This document shows, in pieces, positions 9,005 to 17,968 of a DNA stretch of 64,000 nucleotides. A model generated the notes under the pieces. That model worked only from the letters and a program-made list of their open reading frames with translations, was not told the origin of the DNA and did not search any database. This DNA comes from Paenibacillus taiwanensis DSM 18679 (GTDB lineage: Bacteria > Bacillota > Bacilli > Paenibacillales > Paenibacillaceae), in the NCBI RefSeq assembly GCF_000425125.1, contig NZ_KE384307.1, positions 470,508 to 534,507 on the forward strand, written 5' to 3'. Each line of letters begins with the position of its first letter. The stretch's first letter is position 1. The position numbers were made by a program, and so were the translations under genes.

Positions 9005-9397
9005 CTAGTTTCTTGTTGATTGGAACATTTCAAGCCATTCGCCCTCTGGACCTTTAAAGAAGAAATATCGGCTTCCATTAGGAAGGGTGACGATTTCTTG
9101 GTCGATAAGTTCAATACCGAGCGCTTGAATGCGCTTAAATTCCGACTCGATGTCATCTACAGTAAACGCCAAATGATGGACTTTTCCTTCAACAGGCAGC
9201 TGAGCGTTGTATCCTTCGATCAGTTCAAGCTCAATACTTTCTTGTCCTTCAAAACCAAGGAAGGCAAGGCGAATCACGCCGTTAGCATGATTTACGATGT
9301 CCTTGAGATTCATACCGATTACTTCTGTATAAAATTGAATGGATGTGTCCAAGTTACCAACCATAATGCCAGTATGCTCTAGCTTGCGTACAGTCAT
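9005..9397 (-). CDS. VOC-superfamily (glyoxalase-fold) protein
   Basis: A 130-aa single-chain vicinal-oxygen-chelate protein. It starts LEHTGIMVGNLDTSIQFYTE and has the second half VHHLAFTVDDIESEF, ending FFKGPEGEWLEMFQ. Two histidines and two glutamates lie where the metal ligands of glyoxalase I fall, so lactoylglutathione-lyase-like or bacillithiol-dependent chemistry is possible but not shown. The start is placed at ATG 9397, 8 bases after AAGGAG; upstream ATGs sit on or before that site. It is followed by manA after 22 bases, so the two may be cotranscribed. Confidence 0.8.
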   Translation of the reverse strand: MTVRKLEHTGIMVGNLDTSIQFYTEVIGMNLKDIVNHANGVIRLAFLGFEGQESIELELIEGYNAQLPVEGKVHHLAFTVDDIESEFKRIQALGIELIDQEIVTLPNGSRYFFFKGPEGEWLEMFQSTRN

Positions 9398-9545
9398 TTG
9401 CTCCATCTCCTTAGGGCTTGAATAGAAATGTTCCATCCTTACACGGTATACTTTCTATATTAATCAAGGAAAAGCAAAAAAGAGTGTTCATATTATAGAT
9501 TTGTTTGTAATCTTTATGCCTTAAATTATACACCTTGGATTTGTG

Positions 9546-10130
9546 CTAGCGCTTCTCAATTGCGATCACGTAAGGCGCGTGCTGCCGCTGGACCATACGG
9601 TACACGACCGCTTGTCCTGCGTGTGCCGGCAGTTGTTCGGCCCACGCCTCTACAGCGGCCGCTTCGCGATCGCCGCCTTCGTGGCCCGGGTAAAGTACAA
9701 CGCTGAGTACCCCGCCTGGGCGCAGCAGGCTGAGCGCACCCTCTAGCGCGGCCAGCGTTGAGCCCGGCTCCGTCATGACGGACTTGTCAGCTTCTGCCGC
9801 AGGCAGAAAGCCCAAGTTAAACATGACGGCAGCCGTCTGCCCAAGCCACGAGGGCGGCAGCAGGGCTGGCATGCTTGCGTGGCTCGCATGCCGCAAGGCC
9901 ACATGCTTGGCGCCATCGACGCCAAGCGCAGCGTGGAGGCGCTCCGTAGTGAGCCGGAGCGCCTCCTGCTGGATGTCAAACGCGGCAACGTGACCGCGTT
10001 CACCAACTAAACGGGCGAGGAACAGTGTATCAACGCCCGTACCCATCGTTGCGTCCACGACGAGGTCGCCAAGGTGGACGCGCTCTTTGACGACCTGCTG
10101 GGCATAACTCAGCACGGATAAAAAGCCCAT
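9546..10130 (-). CDS. mnmM: class I SAM-dependent methyltransferase, YtqB/MnmM family (tRNA mnm5s2U)
   Basis: A 194-aa Rossmann methyltransferase, the same length as B. subtilis YtqB. Motif I is VVDATMGTGVDTLFLA and the motif II/III area is VAAFDIQQEAL. The motif AVMFNLGFLP (N-L-G-F-L-P) is typical of the YtqB family. Work on B. subtilis has reported YtqB as MnmM, the methyltransferase that completes 5-methylaminomethyl-2-thiouridine at the tRNA wobble base. It is coupled to ytqA just upstream: its GGAGGG site overlaps the ytqA end. Its GC content is visibly higher than that of its neighbours (runs such as GGCGCC and GCGGCC), which is unusual here. Confidence 0.85.
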   Translation of the reverse strand: MGFLSVLSYAQQVVKERVHLGDLVVDATMGTGVDTLFLARLVGERGHVAAFDIQQEALRLTTERLHAALGVDGAKHVALRHASHASMPALLPPSWLGQTAAVMFNLGFLPAAEADKSVMTEPGSTLAALEGALSLLRPGGVLSVVLYPGHEGGDREAAAVEAWAEQLPAHAGQAVVYRMVQRQHAPYVIAIEKR

Positions 10131-10131
10131 C

Positions 10132-11106
10132 TTATTTGTCCCTCCACAACTTGCCCTGCCATGTGTTCCGTCGCTTCAGCTCTGCATCTATTGAATTCAG
10201 CACTTCCCACTTCTTCAGGCTCCACATTGGACCGATAATCAGGTCGCGTGGCGCGTCACCTGTTACACGGTGCACAATCATTTCAGGTGGTAGAATCTCA
10301 AGTGAATCAACGATAAGTTTCACGTATTCATCCTGCTCCAAAAATCGAAGCAGGCCAGCTTCATACTGCTTGACCATCGGCGTTTTGCGCATCAGATGAA
10401 GCAAATGCAGCTTTATGCCTTGGACGTCCATTTGGGCGACGGCTTTGGCGGTATCTAACATCATGTTGTAATCTTCTTGAGGAAGACCGTAAATGATATG
10501 TGTGCAAATACGAATGTTATGCTTGCGCAGTTTCTCTACGGCTTCCAAATAACACTGTGTATCGTGTGCGCGGTTAATTAAAGTTGAGGTGGACTCGTGA
10601 ATGGTCTGCAATCCCATCTCAATCCAGAGATACGTCCGTTGATTAAGCTCAGCCAAATATTGTACAACGTCATCTGGTAAGCAATCTGGACGTGTAGCGA
10701 TCGACAAGCCGACAACTCCAGGCTGCTCCAAGATGACTTCAAAATATTCGCGCAGCGTTTCGACCGGTGCATACGTGTTCGTATAGGCTTGGAAATAACC
10801 GATGTATTGGGCATTTGGCCATTTGGCATGCTGCTTGTCGCGAATCGTATTAAACTGTGTAACAAGATCATCGCGTCGCTTTCCGGCAAAGTCACCGGAG
10901 CCGCGTGCGCTGCAAAATGTGCAGCCGCCAATCGCAATTGCACCGTCGCGGTTCGGGCAGGTGAAGCCAGCATCAAGCATAACTTTAAATACTTTATTGC
11001 CAAACTGTTCGCGCATTTCATAATTCCATGTATGAAAACGTTTGTCTCCCCAAAGCAGCGGAGAGTGTTCATGATCTAACTGTGCTGTCTCATGTATTTG
11101 TTTCAA
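10132..11106 (-). CDS. ytqA: radical SAM protein, TIGR01212/YtqA (MnmL) family
   Basis: A 324-aa radical SAM protein matching B. subtilis YtqA in length and in its atypical cluster motif CPNRDGAIAIGGCTFC (Cys50, Cys62, Cys65, spacing CX11CX2C). A following GYFQAYTNTYAP and IATRPDCLPDDV are hallmarks of this family. It has been reported to act with YtqB in the Gram-positive route to mnm5s2U in tRNA; I recall this as MnmL but cannot verify it here. The start appears to be TTG at 11106; no in-frame ATG or better ribosome site lies nearby, so the exact start is uncertain by a few codons. It forms an operon with ytqB. Confidence 0.85.
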   Translation of the reverse strand: MKQIHETAQLDHEHSPLLWGDKRFHTWNYEMREQFGNKVFKVMLDAGFTCPNRDGAIAIGGCTFCSARGSGDFAGKRRDDLVTQFNTIRDKQHAKWPNAQYIGYFQAYTNTYAPVETLREYFEVILEQPGVVGLSIATRPDCLPDDVVQYLAELNQRTYLWIEMGLQTIHESTSTLINRAHDTQCYLEAVEKLRKHNIRICTHIIYGLPQEDYNMMLDTAKAVAQMDVQGIKLHLLHLMRKTPMVKQYEAGLLRFLEQDEYVKLIVDSLEILPPEMIVHRVTGDAPRDLIIGPMWSLKKWEVLNSIDAELKRRNTWQGKLWRDK

Positions 11107-11520
11107 CTTTCAGCAAGCCCTTTCGTATATCAAGTCCGCGATGAAGCTGCGGCTGTCACCACTACTGTCCATACAAGCACACTTAGCAGGTAGTGGGTGA
11201 TGTTGCTCCGATGAGCATACCTTCAGTAGAAGGATATCTATTAAGCCGGAAGTTAGATGGTAGCCTGAAATTTATCAGATATACCTCCTAGTTCGCGCTT
11301 GCTGTTGGTAGGCTGCAAACGGCATTAAAAGCTTATTTTATTGTATCAGAAACGATAATAAAAGCGAAGTTAGGCTTGAATAACCTCACATTTCATGTTA
11401 CATTAAAATCGCATAACAGCAAGGTGTTAACCGTTTTCATTGATCGTTTTCTGGCATATCCGCTTCATGACCTGTCTATACTGATTAACAGGCAAGCAAC
11501 AATTAGTGAGGTGATGGATA
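11107..11520. other. 414-bp intergenic stretch without a convincing gene
   Basis: It separates divergent ytqA and the small gene at 11521. A frame at 11376-11570 on the plus strand runs through the ribosome site of the 55-aa gene and looks spurious. I found no riboswitch or RNA-gene signature. Confidence 0.4.
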
Positions 11521-11688
11521 ATGAATTCAAGTATCGTTATTCCGCGTGGAGAAGAGAAAGTAACGGTTGAACTAACAGTTAAGGAGGCATTGGCGCTGTC
11601 AGGTCAGCGTTTTAATGATCAGCCTCAGGTGAAGAGCGATGCAACACGTAAGCTGAAGCATGCCATTGATCGCAAGTTTGAAGTATAG
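11521..11688 (+). CDS. small protein of unknown function, 55 aa
   Basis: A short frame with a good GAGGTGAT ribosome site 6 bases before its ATG and its own downstream terminator. The product begins MNSSIVIPRGEEKVTVELTV, is mostly charged and hydrophilic, and ends KLKHAIDRKFEV. It has no signal peptide or membrane helix. The regular start, terminator and amphipathic composition suggest a real gene. I do not recognise the family; the fold may be a small beta-alpha protein. It is too short for ordinary gene-length cutoffs. Confidence 0.65.
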   Translation: MNSSIVIPRGEEKVTVELTVKEALALSGQRFNDQPQVKSDATRKLKHAIDRKFEV

Positions 11689-11739
11689 AGGTATGTGTTA
11701 ATTTTATAGCTAAGCATCTCATATACATGTTCTACGAAC

Positions 11740-11784
11740 AGGAATGTCAGGGCGAGGTTGTTGCCTGTGTGCATTCCTTTTTTT
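11740..11784 (+). terminator. rho-independent terminator after the 55-aa gene
   Basis: AGGAATG pairs with CATTCCT, with inner pairing CAGG/CCTG, and is followed by a run of seven T. Confidence 0.8.
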
Positions 11785-11916
11785 CGTACTTTACATTTGC
11801 TTGATCATTCGGCACAATTAATTGTTGGATCTATTCACAGTGAGCATCCAAAGGGTAAGTTCAGTTCATTTTAGTTGTAGTCATTATTACTATTACACAC
11901 TAATGGAGGCATAAAC

Positions 11917-12639
11917 ATGCGTTTACGCGGCAAAAAAGGCGCACCGGAGATGTTGGCGCAAATGTCCACACTCGTGGTGATGAACCCTGAGGCCCATAAA
12001 GGAAAATGGAAAGAACTTTTTGGAAATGATCATCCTATCTATGTTGAATTTGGAATGGGAAAAGGCCAGTTTATAACGCAGATGAGTGTGCGTTACCCTG
12101 ATATCAATTTTATTGGTATCGATATGTACGATGAATTAATTGCCCGTGCGAGCGAGAAAGCGCTAGCGCTTGGTGAGCAGGCTGGAGAAGGGATGGAGCA
12201 TCCGGCTAATTTGAAGCTTGTGCGTGCAAATCTGGAATTTGTAGAAACGATTTTTGCCGAACAAGAACTCGATCGAATTTACTTAAATTTCAGTGATCCG
12301 TGGCCAAAGAAGAAGCATGCGCGCCGTCGATTAACTCACCCCAGATTTGTTGAGAAGTACAGTCGGATTATGAACGAAAACGCGGAAATTCATTTCAAGA
12401 CAGACTCGGTCACTTTGTTTGAGTTTTCTTTAAATTCATTTGCAGATATGGGGCTCCAGATGACAAACATCTCGCTTGACCTGCATCGTGGTGGATTAAA
12501 TGAAGAACATGTCATGACAGAATACGAGGAGAAGTTTTCTGGAAAAGGGATGAATATCCACCGAGTTGAAGTCGTAATAGGATCAGCCGCTTTAGCACGC
12601 TACGAAGCTAGAAAGTCACAGGTGAAACGGCGCTATTAA
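11917..12639 (+). CDS. trmB: tRNA (guanine-N7-)-methyltransferase
   Basis: A 240-aa TrmB. It begins MRLRGKKGAPEML, has the SAM-binding motif VEFGMGKGQFIT, then NFIGIDMYDEL. The family signature is LNFSDPWPKKKHARRRLTHP, in which DPWPK binds the target guanosine. It makes m7G46 in the variable loop of many tRNAs. The start is ATG 11917 behind TGGAGG. It is flanked by its own terminators and is probably monocistronic. Length and motifs are standard. Confidence 0.96.
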   Translation: MRLRGKKGAPEMLAQMSTLVVMNPEAHKGKWKELFGNDHPIYVEFGMGKGQFITQMSVRYPDINFIGIDMYDELIARASEKALALGEQAGEGMEHPANLKLVRANLEFVETIFAEQELDRIYLNFSDPWPKKKHARRRLTHPRFVEKYSRIMNENAEIHFKTDSVTLFEFSLNSFADMGLQMTNISLDLHRGGLNEEHVMTEYEEKFSGKGMNIHRVEVVIGSAALARYEARKSQVKRRY

Positions 12640-12668
12640 TCTTATCCGATAATCGTGTCATTTACTTG

Positions 12669-12709
12669 AAAAAAAGGTTCTCTTCCGTTAATGGAAGGGA
12701 ACCTTTTTT
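12669..12709. terminator. bidirectional terminator after trmB
   Basis: AAAAAAGGTTC pairs with GAACCTTTTTT, with inner TTCC/GGAA. The A and T flanks make it work in both directions between convergent genes. Confidence 0.85.
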
Positions 12710-12759
12710 AAGCGATCTACGATTGAATTGGTGGGATAAGAAAATGAATTGCGTCTGTA

Positions 12760-13962
12760 TTACTTGGGTTCATACTTATCAAAAAATGAGGTCAGAATGG
12801 TTTCGGCGCAAGCTTTAGGATTATACTGGGCTGCATTCTGCTCATATAATCTACGGCGTTGTATCACTTCTTCGTAATGCCGTACAAGCAGGTTCATCCA
12901 CTTCGTAACCGTATGCGACGACTCAATCGGTTCTCCGTACCCTTTAGCAGTGAAATAATGACAGTTCTCTTCCTCTTGTCCTGGAAGCGGGCTGTAAAAC
13001 AGCATCGGAATGCCTTTGGCTAACGCTTCGGTACAAGTCATACCGCCAGGTTTAGTCACAAGCAGATCGGACACGTCCATTAATTGATCAATTTCATTCG
13101 TATAACCGATCAAATGCACGTTCTCGTGTCGAAAGCGTGGGTTGCGTAATAGGCGATTGCGCAGTTTCTCGTTGCTGCCAATGCAAAACACAAATTGGAC
13201 GTCCCCTCGCCATCTCGTTAATAATTCATTCACATCGTTAGGGTCCATTAGTCCCCAGCCCCCGCCCATTACGAGGACGGTTGGCATTTCCTTTAAACCA
13301 AACTTGTCTCGAATTGCCGCTTTAGTGTCACGATCATGCGTTTCCCAGAACTTAGGGTGTACAGGGATGCCCGTTACATGGATACGCTCAGCACGTACCC
13401 CATGATTCATCAGTTTGTCTTTCACTTCCGGTGTAGATACTAGGTATTTGGATACTGCTGGACTTACCCAAGCAGCATGTGCGTCATAATCGGTAATGAG
13501 CGTATAGAGCGGCGCAGTTAGTCCGTGTTTGCGCAGCCGAGATACGACTGCACTAGGTATCGGGTGCGTGCATACGATCATGTCGGGTTTCAATTGCTTC
13601 ATTACAGCCATTGCGTGTGTATAAAATACACGATGCAATGCTAAGGTCGTGAGACGATTTAAAGACCGGTGATATTGTGTCTTGTACATAAACCCGACAA
13701 GTTTAGGTTGGACTGTTACCGTTCTCCGATAAGCATGAATAATAAGCGGAGCCATCTTAGGATTCAGGAAGCTGCCGAGCTCAATAACACGTGTTTGTAC
13801 GTGCGGCGACAGCTTGCGTAAACTGACTGCCAGCGCATGAGCGGCTTGAGTGTGACCTGCGCCGAAGCGTTCCGATAACAACAAAATGCGCTTCTTGCTT
13901 CCCCAGTCCTCTTCAGGCAATCCCATATCAGAAGAAGGGAGCAATGTAACAGCTTGTTGCAT
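12760..13962 (-). CDS. glycosyltransferase of the MGDG synthase/UgtP family
   Basis: A 400-aa GT-B enzyme of family GT28. The N-terminal MGDG_synth domain shows ILLLSERFGAGHTQAAHAL. The linker has TDYDAHAAWV and STPEVKDKL. The C-terminal UDP-sugar site has VMGGGWGLMD, then VTKPGGMTCTEALAKGIPM, where the glutamate and the GG turn bind the nucleotide sugar. Such enzymes add glucose or galactose to diacylglycerol at the inner membrane face; it may provide the glycolipid anchor of lipoteichoic acid. The start at 13962 is chosen for AAAGGTG 6-7 bases upstream; the frame extends 33 codons further without a ribosome site. A PAP2 lipid phosphatase gene precedes it on the same strand, which fits lipid metabolism. 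Confidence 0.87.
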   Translation of the reverse strand: MQQAVTLLPSSDMGLPEEDWGSKKRILLLSERFGAGHTQAAHALAVSLRKLSPHVQTRVIELGSFLNPKMAPLIIHAYRRTVTVQPKLVGFMYKTQYHRSLNRLTTLALHRVFYTHAMAVMKQLKPDMIVCTHPIPSAVVSRLRKHGLTAPLYTLITDYDAHAAWVSPAVSKYLVSTPEVKDKLMNHGVRAERIHVTGIPVHPKFWETHDRDTKAAIRDKFGLKEMPTVLVMGGGWGLMDPNDVNELLTRWRGDVQFVFCIGSNEKLRNRLLRNPRFRHENVHLIGYTNEIDQLMDVSDLLVTKPGGMTCTEALAKGIPMLFYSPLPGQEEENCHYFTAKGYGEPIESSHTVTKWMNLLVRHYEEVIQRRRLYEQNAAQYNPKACAETILTSFFDKYEPK

Positions 13963-14095
13963 GGTCGTCACCTTTCTTTTTCTATAATTTAAGTAACCTA
14001 GTCCTCTTCTCATAATAAGTTCACTACGTATAAGTACAGGAAAAAGTTGCATGATAACCAAAATCAGACCCTCTAGTCCAGTTCAGTTGCCTCAT

Positions 14096-14626
14096 TTAAC
14101 CTTGCCACAACAGCACAGTTCCAACAGCAGCACTAGTGCCAAGTATCGCACCAACTAAGCAATCTGAAGGATAATGAAGTCCTAAATACATCCTTGATAA
14201 AGCGACGATGCCCGTTATAGGAAGCAGCAGCCATGCCAGCATAGGCACCATCATTATAATGGGAACTGCAATTGAAAAAATTGCAGTAGTATGCCCGGAT
14301 GGAAAGGAATGGTCGATGAGCGGCTTTTTAAATGTCCGAATATTAGGCAATGCCAAATGCGGACGAATTCTAGGATAAACTTTCTTAATAAGTGCTACTG
14401 GAATGTGGCTAACGGTCAGAGCTACCAAACACTGCCATCCCACGGTGTCCCACGGAGTTGGAGCGAACAATGCTAGCAGCACCGAAAAGGTAATCGTAAA
14501 GGTTGCTCCGCCTAAATGGGTCAGCGTGTACAATATAATGTTAAGGAATCGATGATGCAGACGATGGTTAATCCAGAAAAATAATTGTCGCTCACGATGT
14601 CCGAGCCACGCGATAACACGGGTCAT
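14096..14626 (-). CDS. PAP2-family membrane phosphatase
   Basis: A 176-aa integral membrane phosphatase with all three acid-phosphatase motifs: KKVYPRIRP, PSGH (in SFPSGHTTAI) and SRMYLGLHYPSD. It has about five or six transmembrane helices. The family removes phosphate from phosphatidic acid, phosphatidylglycerophosphate or undecaprenyl diphosphate; the substrate here is not determinable. The start at 14626 follows GGAGGGAAGACC. It is divergent from the GT4 gene at 14872 and lies upstream of the glycolipid synthase, consistent with supplying diacylglycerol or recycling lipid carrier. Confidence 0.88.
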   Translation of the reverse strand: MTRVIAWLGHRERQLFFWINHRLHHRFLNIILYTLTHLGGATFTITFSVLLALFAPTPWDTVGWQCLVALTVSHIPVALIKKVYPRIRPHLALPNIRTFKKPLIDHSFPSGHTTAIFSIAVPIIMMVPMLAWLLLPITGIVALSRMYLGLHYPSDCLVGAILGTSAAVGTVLLWQG

Positions 14627-14784
14627 GGTCTTCCCTCCGTTATGCGGTATATTCAATAAGTAGGGTAACAACGTAACATTATCAGAAGATGATCGATTTG
14701 TGAATTTTCAATTAAGAAAGTTCAACAAATACACATCGTATACCTCTTATTAAGAACTGCCATCTGAAGGATCTTCACGATCTT

Positions 14785-14814
14785 TTTACACCGTCTTGAT
14801 ATGCAGTCTATACT
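14785..14814 (+). promoter_or_regulatory. candidate sigma-A promoter of the GT4 gene
   Basis: TTTACA and TATACT are separated by 18 bases, ending 57 bases before the start codon at 14872. Confidence 0.5.
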
Positions 14815-14871
14815 GTCATTTTACCCTAATAGGTGTGTAAGGGAAAATGATAATATTGGAGGGGGCTTCTT

Positions 14872-16059
14872 ATGCGTGTTGCGTTGTTGACTGATACGTA
14901 TTGGCCGGAGCTTAACGGAGCTGCAAGAACGTTGAAGCGTTGGACGCAATATTTATGCAAGCATCATGTACCCATTCGTGTCATTGCACCTATGTCGCAG
15001 CAACCACTGGCGAATGAGTGGCATGTTAACCGCGTCTTTAGTATTCCAGTTGCAGTTTATCCAGACTGCCGCTTTGCTCTGCCGAATCCGTCATGGATAG
15101 GACGCCAACTTGACCTTTTTAACCCTTCAATTATTCATGTGGCGACACCGTTCTCGCTTGGCTTGATCGGAGTCCGTTATGCGCGTTCACGTGGAATACC
15201 ACTTGTTGCATCTTACCACACTCATTTTGATCAATATTTAAAGTTTTATCATCTTGAGTCTTTGGAGATGCTGTTATGGAAATATATGCGCTGGTTTCAT
15301 CGAGATTGCCAAGCTGTTTATGCCCCTTCCACTTATACAATGAGAATGCTTGAGGCTCAAGGCTGGAATCGGCTGCACGTTTGGACCCGAGGGGTTGATG
15401 CGCAACTGTTTAAGCCGCTTGCGTCTGAGGAAAAACGGCTAAGACGAGTTAGTCTTGGGATGCCTATCGACCGCCAGATCATGCTGTATGTAGGCAGAAT
15501 GGCAGCCGAGAAATCTGTAGACCTGTTAATTGAAGCTTACGCTGCGCTTCCAGCCGTCCATTTGTCAAAAAGCTTGCTTGTGCTTGTAGGCGACGGTCCA
15601 GAACGTGCTAGGCTGGAGCGGCAGGCACGATTGCATCAGACTCAGCGCCTGCATGGTGATGGCGCCGTGCTTGACATTCGGTTCGTTGATTTTCAAGCAC
15701 AAGATAAGCTTTCCCTATATTACGGAATTGCGGACTGGTTTGTATTTCCGTCTGCCAGTGAAACGTTTGGTAACGTCATTCTGGAAGCAATGTCGTGTGG
15801 ATTGCCGGTAATTACGACACAATCAGGTGCCGCAGCTGAACTGGTCATATCTGATGCAACCGGATGGCTAGTTCCCCCGTATGACTTAGAGGCCTTCAAA
15901 GATATGCTGTTGCGTGCGCATGTGGAATCGTCGCGCAGTGCTGTCATGGGAGCAGCAGGAAGACGCAGCGCTGAACGTCGTTCGTGGGAGCAGGTGTTTG
16001 GGGGAATGCTGGATCATTACCGCCAAATCGCTAATGTGCCACATTGTTGGGAAGCCTAA
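14872..16059 (+). CDS. glycosyltransferase family 4 (GtfA/alpha-mannosyltransferase-like)
   Basis: A 395-aa GT-B glycosyltransferase. The N-terminal acceptor domain has LLTDTYWPELNGAARTLKRW and SYHTHFDQYLKFYHL. The C-terminal GT4 domain has MLYVGRMAAEKSVDLLIEAY, then ASETFGNVILEAMSCGLPV with the E-x7-E catalytic/nucleotide-sugar motif. Closest in style to GDP-mannose-dependent alpha-mannosyltransferases and cytosolic diacylglycerol glycosyltransferases. It starts at ATG 14872 behind GGAGGGGG and has its own promoter. The donor sugar is inference only. Confidence 0.87.
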   Translation: MRVALLTDTYWPELNGAARTLKRWTQYLCKHHVPIRVIAPMSQQPLANEWHVNRVFSIPVAVYPDCRFALPNPSWIGRQLDLFNPSIIHVATPFSLGLIGVRYARSRGIPLVASYHTHFDQYLKFYHLESLEMLLWKYMRWFHRDCQAVYAPSTYTMRMLEAQGWNRLHVWTRGVDAQLFKPLASEEKRLRRVSLGMPIDRQIMLYVGRMAAEKSVDLLIEAYAALPAVHLSKSLLVLVGDGPERARLERQARLHQTQRLHGDGAVLDIRFVDFQAQDKLSLYYGIADWFVFPSASETFGNVILEAMSCGLPVITTQSGAAAELVISDATGWLVPPYDLEAFKDMLLRAHVESSRSAVMGAAGRRSAERRSWEQVFGGMLDHYRQIANVPHCWEA

Positions 16060-16664
16060 TGAGCAATAGCTTTACTTTGCTTCATAATTAGTTTCCTGCG
16101 ATAGATTTCGTCTGAGTTGAAAATGCTGCACAATATTTGTTCACACAAATGACACATTTATAAATTGACGAATATTCCCGTTTCGTATTTACATTTATGG
16201 GTTAACAGGTAGTAACTGCTGCAACCTTATAAGTGTCCAGTACGTCTAATAATGAAGTGCGGAGTAAGATCCGCCATGACGTGCATTCGATGTGATTCAC
16301 CGTAGTAATTACTGTGCTGCTTTCGACATTCATTGCAAAAAGGAGGTCTAAAGCCATAAAAACGGTGTATTTGGATGAAAATAAAACGAAATGAAGCCTT
16401 AAAGCATGATCTAATGACTTTTCTCTTGACATAATGGCTAATATTAAACCTAGAAGGCTGTGGAAGCCAATAAAAGGTTTTGACAAAAGAGAGCAAACGT
16501 TAGAAAATCGTGTTTGACCGTTTTTATGTTTCGTTACCATAAAACATAGATAAAGAGGTAACTGAAAATGGCTGGTGTTAGATTGAATTGGTTACTTTAA
16601 ACAGATTATAGAGAAAAAAGAACCAATGTTTCAGGGGTATATAAATAAAGGGGGACACCTAATC
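16060..16664. other. 605-bp stretch upstream of the GT2 gene; no convincing gene
   Basis: The only sizeable frame is on the minus strand (16202-16540, 112 codons); it lacks a ribosome site and any recognisable motif. A perfect inverted repeat TTTTATG-9-CATAAAA lies at 16522-16544, about 120 bases before the GT2 start, and may be an operator or part of an RNA leader. Several TTGAC-like hexamers occur (for example near 16431 and 16514), without a well-spaced -10. Confidence 0.45.
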
Positions 16665-17906
16665 ATGGTGGAAAAGTGGCTTGTTGCCTTGCAAGTTATA
16701 TTGGCGGCAATCGGGGTATATCAATTTACCTTGTCGCTGTTTGGTATTTACAGAAAAAAGAATCATAAACAATTTGAACCGAAAAAGACCTTTGCAGTCT
16801 TGGTTGCGGCTCATAATGAAGAAGCAGTTATTGATGCACTGATGGAGAACCTGAAGACAGTAGATTATCCTAAAGATATGTACGATGTGTTTGTCATCTG
16901 TGACAACTGTACGGATAATACGGCTGAAATTGTACGTGAGCACGGCTGGACAGCATGTGAACGTCACAACCCGCATCAGCGTGGGAAAGGTTATGCTATT
17001 GAATGGATGCTGAAGAAGCTGTGGGAAATGCCGCGTCAATTCGATGCAGTTGTGATGCTTGATGCGGACAACTTGGTCAGCCCAGATTTTCTGCGTGAAA
17101 TGAATAACGATCTATGTTCTGGTGCACGTGTCATTCAAGGATATATTGATACTAAAAATCCACATGATTCATGGATCACTGCGGCATATGGTGTTACCTA
17201 TTGGTATTGCAATCGTTTGTGGCAGCTGTCCCGTACGAATTTGAAAATGGCTAATTTCTTGGGTGGTACGGGTATGTGTTTTGAGAACCAGTTGCTAAAA
17301 GATATGGGCTGGGGAGCAACAAGCTTGGTTGAGGATTTGGAGTTTACCGTTCGTTGTGTAAAAAATGGTGTAAATCCTGTGTTTAACTACAAAGCACGTG
17401 TATATGATGAGAAACCTCTTACGTTCAAAGCTTCCGCGCGTCAGCGGTTGCGTTGGATGCAAGGACACTTTACAGTTGCTCGCCGTTATTTCTTCCCACT
17501 GCTATGGCAGAGCTTGAAAGAACGCAATTTGGCGAAGTTTGATACTGCATTATATACGATTACCGTGTATACGGTGCTCGTTACGTTTTTACTTACCGGT
17601 TACATGTGGGTGGACGCGGCATTGTTTAACGGACCGAATTTCCCAACACTTTATGAATATTTGCCGACATGGTTAGCTGTTGTATCGGTTGTAGCCACGT
17701 GTGCGGCCTTTATATTGGCACTTGTGTTAGAAGGAGTCAAGTCGTGGCGTGTATATGCGTCACTTATTACGTTCCCGATTTTCTTGTTGTCCTGGTGGCC
17801 GATTACGTTTTACGCATTCTTTACACAGAACAACAAAGTATGGAGCCATACAGAGCACACACGTGTCGTTCGTTTGGATGAAGTTCATGGCAAACAAGTA
17901 AGCTAA
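16665..17906 (+). CDS. membrane glycosyltransferase family 2 (processive-type)
   Basis: A 413-aa GT2 protein with one N-terminal and about three C-terminal membrane helices around a cytoplasmic catalytic domain. The motifs are in order: VLVAAHNEEAVI, CDNCTDNTA, VVMLDADNLVSP (DxD metal site), SLVEDLEFTVRC (ED base), and RQRLRWMQGHF (QxxRW). That set is typical of polymerising or lipid-linked sugar transferases such as PgaC, BcsA and hyaluronan synthase-like enzymes. The start at 16665 is chosen for the GGGGG site 10 bases upstream. An exported DUF4434 protein follows after a strong terminator, so they are neighbours rather than one operon. The product polysaccharide is unknown. Confidence 0.87.
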   Translation: MVEKWLVALQVILAAIGVYQFTLSLFGIYRKKNHKQFEPKKTFAVLVAAHNEEAVIDALMENLKTVDYPKDMYDVFVICDNCTDNTAEIVREHGWTACERHNPHQRGKGYAIEWMLKKLWEMPRQFDAVVMLDADNLVSPDFLREMNNDLCSGARVIQGYIDTKNPHDSWITAAYGVTYWYCNRLWQLSRTNLKMANFLGGTGMCFENQLLKDMGWGATSLVEDLEFTVRCVKNGVNPVFNYKARVYDEKPLTFKASARQRLRWMQGHFTVARRYFFPLLWQSLKERNLAKFDTALYTITVYTVLVTFLLTGYMWVDAALFNGPNFPTLYEYLPTWLAVVSVVATCAAFILALVLEGVKSWRVYASLITFPIFLLSWWPITFYAFFTQNNKVWSHTEHTRVVRLDEVHGKQVS

Positions 17907-17939
17907 ATTAGAGCTGCATGAAATTATATACGAACCAGG

Positions 17940-17968
17940 AGAGAGGCACTTGCTGCCTCTCTTTTTTT
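17940..17968 (+). terminator. rho-independent terminator after the GT2 gene
   Basis: AGAGAGGCA pairs with TGCCTCTCT over a 5-nt loop, followed by seven T. Confidence 0.88.

Noticed and set aside
8983-9156. Longer N-terminus for manA
   Set aside because: The extension overlaps the VOC coding region and has no ribosome site; ATG 8982 behind GGGAG matches the family start.
11376-11570. 64-codon plus-strand frame overlapping the 55-aa gene
   Set aside because: It runs through the ribosome site and start of the better-supported frame and has no site of its own.
16350-16440. Possible c-di-GMP or other riboswitch before the GT2 gene
   Set aside because: I looked for the conserved cores of common riboswitch classes and saw none.
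16202-16540. 112-codon minus-strand frame upstream of the GT2 gene
   Set aside because: No ribosome site and no recognisable motif; a second overlapping frame of similar size exists, as expected by chance in AT-rich DNA.
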